A stretch of DNA of 64,000 nt from contig CM066313.1 in the NCBI GenBank assembly GCA_033807775.1, positions 86,925,484 to 86,989,483 of the forward strand. The letters run 5' to 3'. Under the pieces are notes generated by a model. That model was not told where the DNA came from. It made no database searches and saw only the letters and a program-made list of their open reading frames with translations. A program made the position numbers and the translations under genes. Within the stretch, counting starts at the first letter, position 1. Every line of letters starts with the position of its first letter. Of this stretch, positions 55,503 to 64,000 are shown one piece after another. The stretch is from Saussurea involucrata. Taxonomy: Eukaryota; Streptophyta; Magnoliopsida; Asterales; Asteraceae.

Positions 55503-56013
55503 GAAAAATGAAAAAGTGCTGATTCAATATCTCTCATAATTAAATGAATGGACGTGGTATTGTTGTTGGATGTTGCTATATAATATGGATACATAAATAA
55601 CATCATTACATATTTATTATTAATGTTAGATTACATATTAAAAATGTAAAAAGTAAATTTATTTGTTGAAGTGGATCAAAAGTTTGCAAAATCGTCTCAT
55701 GTGTTGTTGGCCAGATTTCACGTTCTGAGAAATTATTTAAGCTTTTTGGTTGACTTTTAGCGATTTTCCGGTTTTTTGTTGATGTTTCTTGTATTTTCAA
55801 ATATCTCGTAACACATTTCAAAGTTTAATGGGTGTACTTTTCATACCTAAAAAAAGTTATACTATTTTTGAGAGAAAAAACTCCAGCCAATATTATAAAA
55901 GAAAAGGAAGTACATAGTTCAAACCAAAGAAAAGTTATACTTACGAAAATAAGTTGAGCAGGTACACGAGACCCCGTTTGAGACTTAATAGGTCCATCCC
56001 TGCTTGCTGGAAT

Positions 56014-57302
56014 TAGAGGTGGCAAAAACTGACTCGACACGCTAACCCGACACGAAATAAACGGGATTGGGTAATACATTTCAACCCGTTTAAGTAAACG
56101 GGTTGACACGACACGACACGAAAATTAAACGGGTAAGGTTAGGGTTAAAAAATTCAACTCGAAATTGACCCGTTTAACCCGTTTAAATTAGGCCATTCTT
56201 TGAACAATTAAATATGGGCTTTGACTATTATCTATTTATGTATGGACAATTAAATATGGGCTTTGACAATTAAATATGGGCTTTGAAGAGTTAAAGTCCT
56301 AATTATGAGTTTAAATGTGTCAAAACACTGAGTTTTCACATTGTACACAAGAACATGCGCACTGTTTTTGTAAAGGTTGTAGCGGTCTGATTATAGCTCC
56401 GAATTGCATGAATCCAGTTTCTGTGGAATCCTAAGATATCAATAAACAACTTTCATTTAGATGATAGTGTCCAATTTGGCTTCTAAATGGAAGAAATATA
56501 TCGTAACTTATGGCATATAGGAGCTGTCAATTATGAGTTTTAAAGTTTCTGCCATGTTATTAGAAAATTCATAGAAAATCAACCGTTGGTCCAAATGAGG
56601 TGTACGATATACCGTTGGAAAGCTTGGAATGTCCTTAAGAACTGTTATGAAGAATTAAAGTCCTAATTATGAGTTTAAATGTGTCAAAACACTGAGTTTT
56701 TGAATTAGCTCACATTGTACACAAGAACCTGCGCACTGTTTTTGTAAAGGTTGTAGCGGTCTGATTATAGCTCTGAATTGCATGAATCTAGTTTATGTGG
56801 AATCCCAAGATATCAATGAACAACTTTCATTTAGATGATAGTGTCCAATTTGGCTTTTAAATGGAAGAAATATATCGTAACTTATGGCATATACGAGCTG
56901 TCAATTTCTGTATGTTTCACAAGAAAGTGGGATTTCCTCCCATCCCACATTGGTGGGAAATAAAAACCTTATGCTCTATGCCCACTATAAATATGATCTC
57001 ACCCCTTGTATTTTCATTTGCTTCACCCCCTTGACCCTATCTTGGTGGTTTGAGTCCGTTGGCTTGGACCCTCTAAGTCGGTGCACCCTATTATGTTGGA
57101 GCACCCTATTAAAAGTTTTATATTTATAAATGTTAAACGGGTTAGTGGGTTAAACGGGTTAGCGGGTCGTGTCGGGTTAGACGGGTTAAATCAGGTCTTG
57201 TTTAGGTTGAGATTTTTTGACCTGTTTATTAAACATGTCGTGTTCGGGTTAGGCACTCTCAACCCGTAAACCCGACACGACACGACCCGTTTTCCAGGTC
57301 TA
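56014..57302. mobile_element. hAT-type non-autonomous element, 1.29 kb, perfect 8-bp TSD
   Basis: Ends TAGAGGTGGCAAA and, inverted, TAGACCTGGAAAA. The flanking 8-bp duplication GCTGGAAT is perfect (56006-56013 and 57303-57310), diagnostic of hAT. Subterminal regions carry many ACGGGT/ACCCGT and CGACACGA words. The interior has a direct duplication of about 240 bp (about 56289-56540 and 56650-56905). No transposase. Confidence 0.88.
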
Positions 57303-57741
57303 GCTGGAATCACTCAAAAGTATTATAAATTAATCAACAATGTAAAAGTAATTATAAAAATAAATAAAATAGAAAAATGTAATGAAATTTGTATTGGTTC
57401 TCATGTATTGATAATTTTGTTTCTCTTTACTCAAAAAAAATATTTGTTTCTTAATAACAATGTAAGAAACATTTAATTGTTGTAAGAGATAAATCTTGTA
57501 ACTATTGATATATGAATGTTAAGTTGTCGAGTTATGTCGTAGTTCTTAATTATGTGAAAAGCGTCACATCAAAATCAACCAATATCATATAGGCGGAAAA
57601 CATGTTAATCAGATAAAATTGATACAAATCAGAAAAAGAAAATGTAAATGGAAAAAATGTGAGGACAATTAAAGACGGTTGATTTTCATAAATAAAGATA
57701 TGACATTTCATGACCTTCTAGCAATACAAAACCAAAATTTA

Positions 57742-58038
57742 CGGGTTGTTTGGTTGGTTTTCCATTAAGTCCTGTATGAATAAAGTTGTCTTTGTGGATT
57801 AATCTGTCTGTATAGATTGGAAATGTTTTTGTTTGGAAGGGTGCTTTCATAGATGGAAAGCCCATGTTTTTTAATTGGGAGAGACTGGTTTGGACAAAAC
57901 ATGACTTTCTGCATAAAGCTCCCTCCTAAAAGCTTAATAAATAAGTCACTTTATATATCATTAAACCACTACCAAACAGTCATGTATAGCTGACTGAATA
58001 AGCTATGTGTCCCATTAAGCTCATTAAGCTGCTAGCCG
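57742..58038. mobile_element. Tourist-like MITE, about 297 bp
   Basis: Begins CGGGTTGTTTGGTTGGTTTTCCATTAAG and ends CATTAAGCTGCTAGCCG. TTA flanks both sides (57739-57741 and 58039-58041). Related to 38330-38535 and to the ends of 33492-34596. Confidence 0.65.
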
Positions 58039-58109
58039 TTAGTTACACCAACAAGTACATGAAGGATGAACAGTTACCACATCCATGACTACCACAATGA
58101 ATACCATAC

Positions 58110-59322
58110 TGTTGGTGCAAGTGTGCCACATCTCTATATATTTATTTTGATGATTCCAAACACACCGTATTATTGTTTTTCTAACAATCTTATCCAAGTG
58201 TGCAGTTAATTGGACAACATGAAGATTTTATCTGAAGAGTCCAAGCCTGGTGTTTATGTCGTCATTATTTATATATATCTCATAATGATAAACACCCTAA
58301 AATAATATACCACTTGGATATTTCAAAAACCTAACCCAACTATTTCTTAAATTAATAAAATCCCTGATTTATCTATTTAGAAAAGATTTTATCCTTAAAA
58401 ATCAATCTTTCAAAATTTAGCCAAAAGGAATGTGCTGATGTTTTTGGAAGTAAGGAAAAAGAACTCAGTTGCCTTTTTAAGCTATGGTCACTCCTGACGC
58501 AGGCACCTTTTTCAGGCGGTATACCGCGTGATGCTCGGCGGTATACCGCGGCACTGTTACGAGTTGCAGGCTTTTGCAGGTTGACTTACTTTTTGGTCAG
58601 CCACTTTGTCAGGCGGTATACCGCGTGGTGTATGGCGGTATACCGCGGCTCTGCTACACCATGTTGCAGGTTGCTTTTGCAGGTTGACTTCCTTTTGTCA
58701 GGATCACCTTTTCTGGGCGGTATACCGCGCCCATATAGGCGGTATACCGCGGTGAACTTTTGACCGTTGCCACGTCCAGCTTAAATACATGCAGCTTCTC
58801 AGCATTTATGTTAAGACTTACAGACATTGAATACCTAGCTCAAAAAGGATTACTCAGCTCCTCATCTCATTTAATAACTTAATCAAGTTATAATTTTTTG
58901 AGTGATCAACCTCTCACAAATCCAAGTGTTATACTTATACAAGAGTGATTAATATTGTGAGATATATTCTCTTGTAAGTATTTGAATAGTGTGAGTGATT
59001 CACGTTCTCGAGCAAAAGCAAGAGATTTTATTATCATTGTATCAAGGTTTGTGTTCTACCATAAAGAACACTTATAGTGAATCAGTGTGTCGAGAAGTGT
59101 CTCGGCAAGTGGACTAGCCAGCCAGTTGGTGGTGAACCACTTTAAATCTCGGTGTCGGTATCAACATTCTCTACCCTTATCTCTTTATATTCCCGTTGTG
59201 CACTTAATTTTATTTATATATTTGTTGTGCATGCAATACTTATTGTTGATTTTGATAAGAGAATTTTTATTTGTGAAATTTTTTTAAATACAACCTTTAC
59301 CCCCCCTAAGGTTGTCCTAACA
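58110..59322 (+). repeat. 5' LTR of SIRE-like element
   Basis: 1213 bp, TGTTGGTGCAAG...TTGTCCTAACA. It contains six copies of the 12-bp palindrome GCGGTATACCGC between 58516 and 58750. The other LTR is out of the window, so age cannot be estimated. Confidence 0.85.
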
Positions 59323-59324
59323 AT

Positions 59325-59336
59325 TGGTATCAGAGC
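59325..59336 (+). other. Primer-binding site of SIRE-like element
   Basis: TGGTATCAGAGC, two bases after the LTR, complements initiator tRNA-Met. Confidence 0.88.
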
Positions 59337-59392
59337 AGGTTGCAAGTTTCTTTTAAAAATCGTTGTATTTTTAAAACTTGTTCCTATTTTAA

Positions 59393-61315
59393 ATGGCAAC
59401 CTCTGAGGGAATTATCTCTACAAAAATTCCGCAAATTGACACCGAAAATTTTGGTCTTTGGGCAAATCTTTTTGAATGCTACGTTCGTGGCAAAAGTCGA
59501 AAAATTTGGGACATTATTAAAAATGGAGATTATAAACCCACCAAAACCAAAGATGGAGTAATTAGTGAAAAACCAGTAGCGGAATGGTCCGCCGCTGAGG
59601 ATGCTTGGGTTTGCTTAAATTTTGAAGCTAAAAATATTCTTTTTTCGGCACTTACTAAAGATGAGATTGAACGTGTTTATTCTTGTGAAACTGCTCACGA
59701 TATTTGGGAAAATCTAAATAACACTCATAGAGGAAATTCTCAAGTCAAAAGCTCAAAAATAAATATTCTTGTACATGATTATGAAATGTTTGAGATGTTA
59801 AAAGATGAGTCAATCGACTCAATGTTTAAACGTTTTAACCTTATCATGGTGAGCTTGAAAGGTCTTGGTAGAACTTATCCAAACGAAGATTACGTGCGAA
59901 AAATTCTTCGAGCGCTTCCTCCGGAGTGGATGCCGAAAATCACATCGTTGGAAGACTCCCGTGACCTCTCAATGATGAAATTAGATGATCTCATTGGAAA
60001 TCTCAAAGTGCATGAAATTGCACTAAAAAGGAACAAAGATCGGGAGCATGATAAAAAGAAATCTTTGGCGCTTAAAGCTTCAACTTCAAGTGACGAGAAG
60101 GAGAAGAAGAAAAAGAAGGAGAAAGCTAACTCCTCAAAGGATCAATCCGAACATCTTGACGATGTAGCCATGTTGGTAAGAAATTTTTCTAAATTTTTAG
60201 CTAACAAAAAGTTTTCAAGAAATGATAGGTTTCAAAGAAAAGGAGATTATCGCCGTGGTGGAGAAAACCGAAGCCGAAAGTTCCATAAACGGAACGACAA
60301 AATAAATAAAAATGGCGAATCAAGCGATGATGAAGAAGCCAAGAAAAAGAAGGGCTTTTGCTACTCATGTGGAGACAAGGATCACTATGCCAACGAGTGT
60401 CCAAAAAGAAATAAACCTAAACTCAAGAAGGAGAAAGCCTTCGTTGGAGGCGCGTGGAGCGCAAGTGAAGATGAAAATGAGTATGAAGCCACTTGTCTCA
60501 TGGCGGAAGGCGACGATGAGGTAAACTCGTGTTACTCAAATTACTCTAGCGATGATGAAAGTAATGATGATGATGATCTTGATATGTTAAATGATGCCTT
60601 TCAAAAAATGGTTATGCTTACAAATAATTATAAAGATGAGAACGCAAAACTAAAGGAAGAATTATTATTAAGTAAAAAGGAAATTCATGATAGCAAACAA
60701 AAAATTGCATGCGATAATGAAAAAATCATAAATTTAGAAAATAAATTAAGTGAAAAATATGTTTGCAATTCTTGTGACATTTTAAATAAAGAAATTGCAT
60801 GCCTTGAGAAAAGAATAGTTGAAAATGATTTATGTGCTAGTTGTGATGTGCTTAAAAAGGAAAATGCATGTTTAAAAGAAAAATGTGATAAACATGAAAA
60901 AGATAATTTGTTAGCACATGCCTTTCAAAGTAGCAATGAGAAAGTGCTTAAAATGTTAAAAATGTCAAATAGCACTAATTGTAGAAAAGGCGTTGGTTCC
61001 GATATGTGTAAAGATAAGTGCTTATGTATGCCTATCAAAAGATATTTTGAACCACCTAAAAATGTTGAAATGAGAAAACCGTATGTGCAAAAATCCTCAT
61101 ATATGTCCAACATAAATAATGTGAATTATAAGTCTAGGAAATCTTATGCATGCATGTATAATAGTAAATTTTCTAGACCAAAAAATAGTGTGAATATGCA
61201 TGCTCCTTTTTACGTCTTTGATAAATATGATCGTAAAATTAAAATGGTACCAAAGTGGATTCCTAAAGGCTCCTTTAGTGTTGATAATCCCGGTGGCATG
61301 CGTTTATGGCTTTAA
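59393..61315 (+). CDS. Gag of SIRE-like copia element
   Basis: 640 residues starting MATSEGIISTKIPQIDTENF. The UBN2-type gag domain spans about residues 10-220 (WSAAEDAWVCLNFEAKNILF, AHDIWENLNNTHRGNSQVK, LPPEWMPKITSLEDSRDLS). A Lys-rich stretch is followed by a CCHC knuckle with C323, C326, H331 and C336 (CYSCGDKDHYANEC), which binds RNA. Residues ~400-520 look coiled-coil (ENAKLKEELLLSKKEIHDSK). A CNSCDILNKE/CASCDVLKKE pair repeats a Cys motif. The frame ends with NPGGMRLWL. Intact as far as visible. Confidence 0.88.
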   Translation: MATSEGIISTKIPQIDTENFGLWANLFECYVRGKSRKIWDIIKNGDYKPTKTKDGVISEKPVAEWSAAEDAWVCLNFEAKNILFSALTKDEIERVYSCETAHDIWENLNNTHRGNSQVKSSKINILVHDYEMFEMLKDESIDSMFKRFNLIMVSLKGLGRTYPNEDYVRKILRALPPEWMPKITSLEDSRDLSMMKLDDLIGNLKVHEIALKRNKDREHDKKKSLALKASTSSDEKEKKKKKEKANSSKDQSEHLDDVAMLVRNFSKFLANKKFSRNDRFQRKGDYRRGGENRSRKFHKRNDKINKNGESSDDEEAKKKKGFCYSCGDKDHYANECPKRNKPKLKKEKAFVGGAWSASEDENEYEATCLMAEGDDEVNSCYSNYSSDDESNDDDDLDMLNDAFQKMVMLTNNYKDENAKLKEELLLSKKEIHDSKQKIACDNEKIINLENKLSEKYVCNSCDILNKEIACLEKRIVENDLCASCDVLKKENACLKEKCDKHEKDNLLAHAFQSSNEKVLKMLKMSNSTNCRKGVGSDMCKDKCLCMPIKRYFEPPKNVEMRKPYVQKSSYMSNINNVNYKSRKSYACMYNSKFSRPKNSVNMHAPFYVFDKYDRKIKMVPKWIPKGSFSVDNPGGMRLWL

Positions 61316-61654
61316 ATGTGTTACATATTATATATATAATTTGAATATGATTTATTGTATATATTATATATAAGTAATATAATAGTATATGTACTTTTAT
61401 ATTGTTTATATATATGTACTGTTTATATATATATATTCCTACGCACTACATATATATATACTTTGTGTGTTTAATATATTATATATATATTAATATTGTT
61501 TGATGTATTATATATATATATTAATATTGTGTAATGTATTATATATATATATTCTGTTTGACTTTATATATATGCATGTTGGTTGACATTGAAACTAATT
61601 GTCAAGGACCCATAAGATGTGGGGACCATAAAAGTTGTACTTTAAATGTTGTAG
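61316..61654 (+). repeat. AT-rich microsatellite spacer between gag and pol
   Basis: 61316-61575 is almost only TATATA and ATATTA words with repeats such as TTTGATGTATTATATATATA and TAATGTATTATATATATA. The following 80 nt look like a degraded gag-protease linker. Gag and pol are in the same frame on either side, so expansion of this tract, with its stops, could have split a former single gag-pol frame. Confidence 0.7.
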
Positions 61655-61666
61655 ATAAATCTTGAT

Positions 61667-64000
61667 ATGGATTGGATTCTTGATAGTGGATGCACACGTC
61701 ACATGACCGGAAACCATAATCTTTTTTCATCATATGAGTCATGTGATGGTGGACTAGTAATTTTTGGAGGAAACTCCAAAGGAAAGGTAATTGGGAAAGG
61801 TACAATTTCTTGCAACAATGTTACTTTTTTAGATGTTACGCATGTTGATAATTTGAAATTTAACTTGCTAAGTGTTCGTCAACTGTGCAAAAATGGTATA
61901 ATTGTTGTTTTTGAAGAAAACTCTTGCAAAATTCTGAAAAATGGTAAAGTTCTTTTGAATGGGGTTATAAAAGGAAATCTTTATGTTTGTAAAACTGATG
62001 TAAATGAAAATGTTTGTTTATCTTCCGTATATGATAATTCGACTTTGTGGCATAGACGTTTAGGTCACGCTAACCTTAGATTAATTCAAAATTTGAAAAA
62101 TAAGGAGCTTGTGAGTGACCTTCCAAAATTAAAATTTGATAATCATTTTTGCGATGCATGTCGTGTCGGCAAACAAACTCATGTTTCTCATAAATCAAAA
62201 AATGTGATTTCAACTAAAAGAGTTTTAGAACTTTTACACATGGATCTTTTTGGCCCTATGGCCATTCAAAGTTTTGGAGGAAATTATTACACTTTAGTAA
62301 TTGTAGATGATTTTTCCCGATATACGTGGACTTTATTTTTAAAACATAAAAATGAAGCTTTTCAAAAATTTAAGATTTTGGGAAAACGAATTCAAAACCA
62401 ACAAGGTTGCACGATTGTTTCGATTCGTACGGACCATGGACGCGAATTCGATAATGAAACTCAATTTGGTGCGTTTTGCGACAAATATGGTATAACGCAC
62501 AATTTTTCTGCTCCTCGCACTCCTCAATCTAATGGGGTTGTGGAGAGGAAAAATAGAACCCTACAAGAAATGAGTAGGACTATGCTTAATGAACATCAAG
62601 TTCCCCAAAAGTTTTGGTGTGATGCCGTAGCTACCGCGACCTATGTCCTCAATCGTGTGCTAATTAGAAGTATCCTAAATAAGACCCCTTATGAGATCCT
62701 ACGTGGTAGAAAGCCTTCCTTAGCCCATCTTAAGGTATTTGGTTGTAAATGTTTTATTTTAGACACCAAATCTTATTTGACCAAATTTGACCCAAAAGCC
62801 TATGAGGGAGTATTCCTTGGTTATTCTTGGAATAGCAAAGCCTATAGAGTCCTTAATAAAGAGACCATGGTTGTAGAAGAATCCCTAAATGTAAGCTTTG
62901 ATGAAAGTCCTCCTAAACCTAGTGCACCCTTAGTAAATGATAATGGTTGTGAAGGAGATGCACTAGCCCAACATCTTAGAACCTTGGACTTAGGTACCCA
63001 ATCTCTTACAAACAATGTAGAATCTAGTGATGCCCCTCCATGTTATGTTCCACAAGGAGTAGATGATCCTAACCTTAGAACATCTAGAGGCCATCCCGTA
63101 GATCAAATCATAGGTGACCTAAACCAAAGAACGACTAGATCACAAATCCATACCCTTTGTGCCTTTCACGCCTTTATCTCAGCCATTGAACCTAAAAACA
63201 TAGAAGAAGCTTTAGGTGATGAGGATTGGATAATGGCCATGCAAGAAGAGTTAAACCAGTTTACTAGGAATGATGTGTGGGACTTAGTTCCTTGCCCTAG
63301 CGGTCAAACCATTATTGGCACACGATGGGTCTTTCGTAACAAGGTAGACGAAAACGGTGAAGTCACCCGAAACAAGGCACGTTTAGTTGCAAAGGGGTAC
63401 AATCAACAAGAAGGTATCGATTATGATGAAACCTTTGCACCAGTTGCAAGGTTAGAGTCTATTCGAATGCTTCTCGCTTTTGCAAATGCTAAAAATTTTA
63501 AATTATATCAAATGGATGTCAAAAGTGCTTTCCTAAATGGTTTTATAAATGAGGAGGTATATGTTTCCCAACCTCCCGGCTTTGAAAATTTTGAAAATCC
63601 GACGCATGTTTATAAATTAAAAAAGGCGCTTTATGGTTTAAAGCAAGCTCCGCGTGCGTGGTATGATAGATTAAAATCCTTTTTAATTACAAGTGGTTAT
63701 ATTATGGGTAAAATAGATAATACTTTGTTTGTCAAATATGCTCAAAATGATATTGTGGTTGTGCAAGTGTATGTTGATGATATTATCTTTGGTTCTACAA
63801 ATGAAAATCTTTGTAATGAATTTGCTACAAAAATGACTAATGAATTTGAAATGAGCATGATGGGAGAATTAAAATTCTTCTTAGGATTGCAAATAAAACA
63901 AAGTGAAAATGGTACTTTTATAAGTCAGTCAAAATACTGTAAAGACATGTTGAAAAAGTTTAATTTTGAAAATGTCAAACCTGTTGAAACTCCGATGACC
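61667..64000 (+). CDS. Pol of SIRE-like copia element: protease, integrase, RT (partial)
   Basis: 778 codons open to the window edge; an in-frame stop at 61652-61654 limits the 5' side, and ATG 61667 is the first start. Protease motif WILDSGCTRHMTG at the start. GAG-pre-integrase WHRRLGHANL from residue 128. Integrase catalytic triad D193 (HMDLFGP), D256 (RTDHGREF) and E293 (NGVVERKNRTL). RT: TRWVFRNKVDENGE, MDVKSAFLNG, YGLKQAPRAWYDRL and catalytic YVDD at 702-705. All catalytic residues are present and there is no break, so this could be a recently active element. Confidence 0.9.
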   Translation, partial: MDWILDSGCTRHMTGNHNLFSSYESCDGGLVIFGGNSKGKVIGKGTISCNNVTFLDVTHVDNLKFNLLSVRQLCKNGIIVVFEENSCKILKNGKVLLNGVIKGNLYVCKTDVNENVCLSSVYDNSTLWHRRLGHANLRLIQNLKNKELVSDLPKLKFDNHFCDACRVGKQTHVSHKSKNVISTKRVLELLHMDLFGPMAIQSFGGNYYTLVIVDDFSRYTWTLFLKHKNEAFQKFKILGKRIQNQQGCTIVSIRTDHGREFDNETQFGAFCDKYGITHNFSAPRTPQSNGVVERKNRTLQEMSRTMLNEHQVPQKFWCDAVATATYVLNRVLIRSILNKTPYEILRGRKPSLAHLKVFGCKCFILDTKSYLTKFDPKAYEGVFLGYSWNSKAYRVLNKETMVVEESLNVSFDESPPKPSAPLVNDNGCEGDALAQHLRTLDLGTQSLTNNVESSDAPPCYVPQGVDDPNLRTSRGHPVDQIIGDLNQRTTRSQIHTLCAFHAFISAIEPKNIEEALGDEDWIMAMQEELNQFTRNDVWDLVPCPSGQTIIGTRWVFRNKVDENGEVTRNKARLVAKGYNQQEGIDYDETFAPVARLESIRMLLAFANAKNFKLYQMDVKSAFLNGFINEEVYVSQPPGFENFENPTHVYKLKKALYGLKQAPRAWYDRLKSFLITSGYIMGKIDNTLFVKYAQNDIVVVQVYVDDIIFGSTNENLCNEFATKMTNEFEMSMMGELKFFLGLQIKQSENGTFISQSKYCKDMLKKFNFENVKPVETPMT

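Larger units (their letters stand above)
55545..58109 (-). repeat. Cyclin T 3' flank of cassette 7, interrupted by two DNA transposons
   Basis: Pieces 55545-56013, 57303-57738 and 58042-58109 follow each other as in the inverted 3' flank at 15120-16060. They are separated by a hAT element and a Tourist-like MITE, and cut on the right by the SIRE-like LTR. The cyclin T exon expected further right is not in the window. Confidence 0.78.
58110..64000 (+). mobile_element. SIRE/Maximus-like Ty1/copia element, 5' part; runs off window
   Basis: 5' LTR 58110-59322, primer-binding site TGGTATCAGAGC (59325-59336), gag 59393-61315, an AT-rich spacer, then pol open from 61655 to the window end inside RT. 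Long gag with a CCHC knuckle and coiled-coil tail, long LTR and Met primer fit the SIRE/Maximus lineage. It is inserted into the cyclin T flank of cassette 7. RNase H, any env-like gene and the 3' LTR lie beyond 64000. Confidence 0.88.

Noticed and set aside
58516..58750. CRISPR-like array from evenly spaced palindromes
   Set aside because: The host is a plant, spacers are 10 bp or about 65-90 bp, and the repeats lie inside an LTR.

Overview
The window is nuclear DNA from a flowering plant, probably a eudicot. It has spliced genes with GT-AG introns, plant LTR retrotransposons primed by initiator-Met or Asp tRNA, plant-type snRNA promoters, and many MITEs. No bacterial feature is present.

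One complete protein-coding host gene is visible: a cyclin T (CYCT1-like, P-TEFb) gene of six coding exons between 3131 and 11615 (+). Its exons add up to 1593 nt with no frame break (530 residues). The 4.46-kb last intron holds a complete 3.4-kb LTR element in antisense, with a 5-bp target-site duplication.

The main find is a cluster of spliceosomal snRNA genes. Seven U5 copies (12831(+), 14896(-), 33237(-), 42634(-), 50313(+), 53018(-), 55300(-)) and seven U1 copies (13743(+), 32223(-), 32744(-), 40371(-), 41697(-), 51572(+), 52699(-)) can be read. The better ones have the plant upstream sequence element (TCCCACATCG or TCCCACATTG), a TATA box 33-35 nt further on (RNA polymerase II spacing) and the start about 30 nt later. 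U5 copies also have a 3' box. U5 lies upstream of U1 on the same strand, and both follow a copy of the cyclin T last exon or its 3' flank. The repeated cassette is therefore cyclin T 3' end > U5 > U1. It occurs about seven times in both orientations, in different states of decay.

Layout: 1-1260 no gene, one SINE. 1270-11615 cyclin T gene. 11616-13902 cassette 1 (+). 14480-17060 cassette 2 (-). 17290-31441 a copia element with a scrambled left end, split by a solo-LTR-like element that is itself split by a gag-protease-only gypsy element. 31442-33441 inverted cyclin T 5' fragment plus two U1 and one U5 (-). 33492-36260 DNA transposons. 36265-37870 exon fragments of unrelated genes (ATL-type RING ligase C-terminus, BEACH domain). 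40371-45740 decayed cassette (-) broken by a second gypsy element. 47223-51731 cassette 5 (+), partly near-identical to cassette 1. 52085-58109 two tandem cassettes (-), broken by a hAT element and a Tourist-like MITE. 58110-64000 the left part of a SIRE/Maximus-like copia element that runs off the window.

U1 and U5 RNAs act in pre-mRNA splicing and cyclin T in transcription elongation. Their linkage here is seen in the sequence; a functional reason for it is not shown. Several snRNA copies carry substitutions in functional positions and may be variants or pseudogenes.
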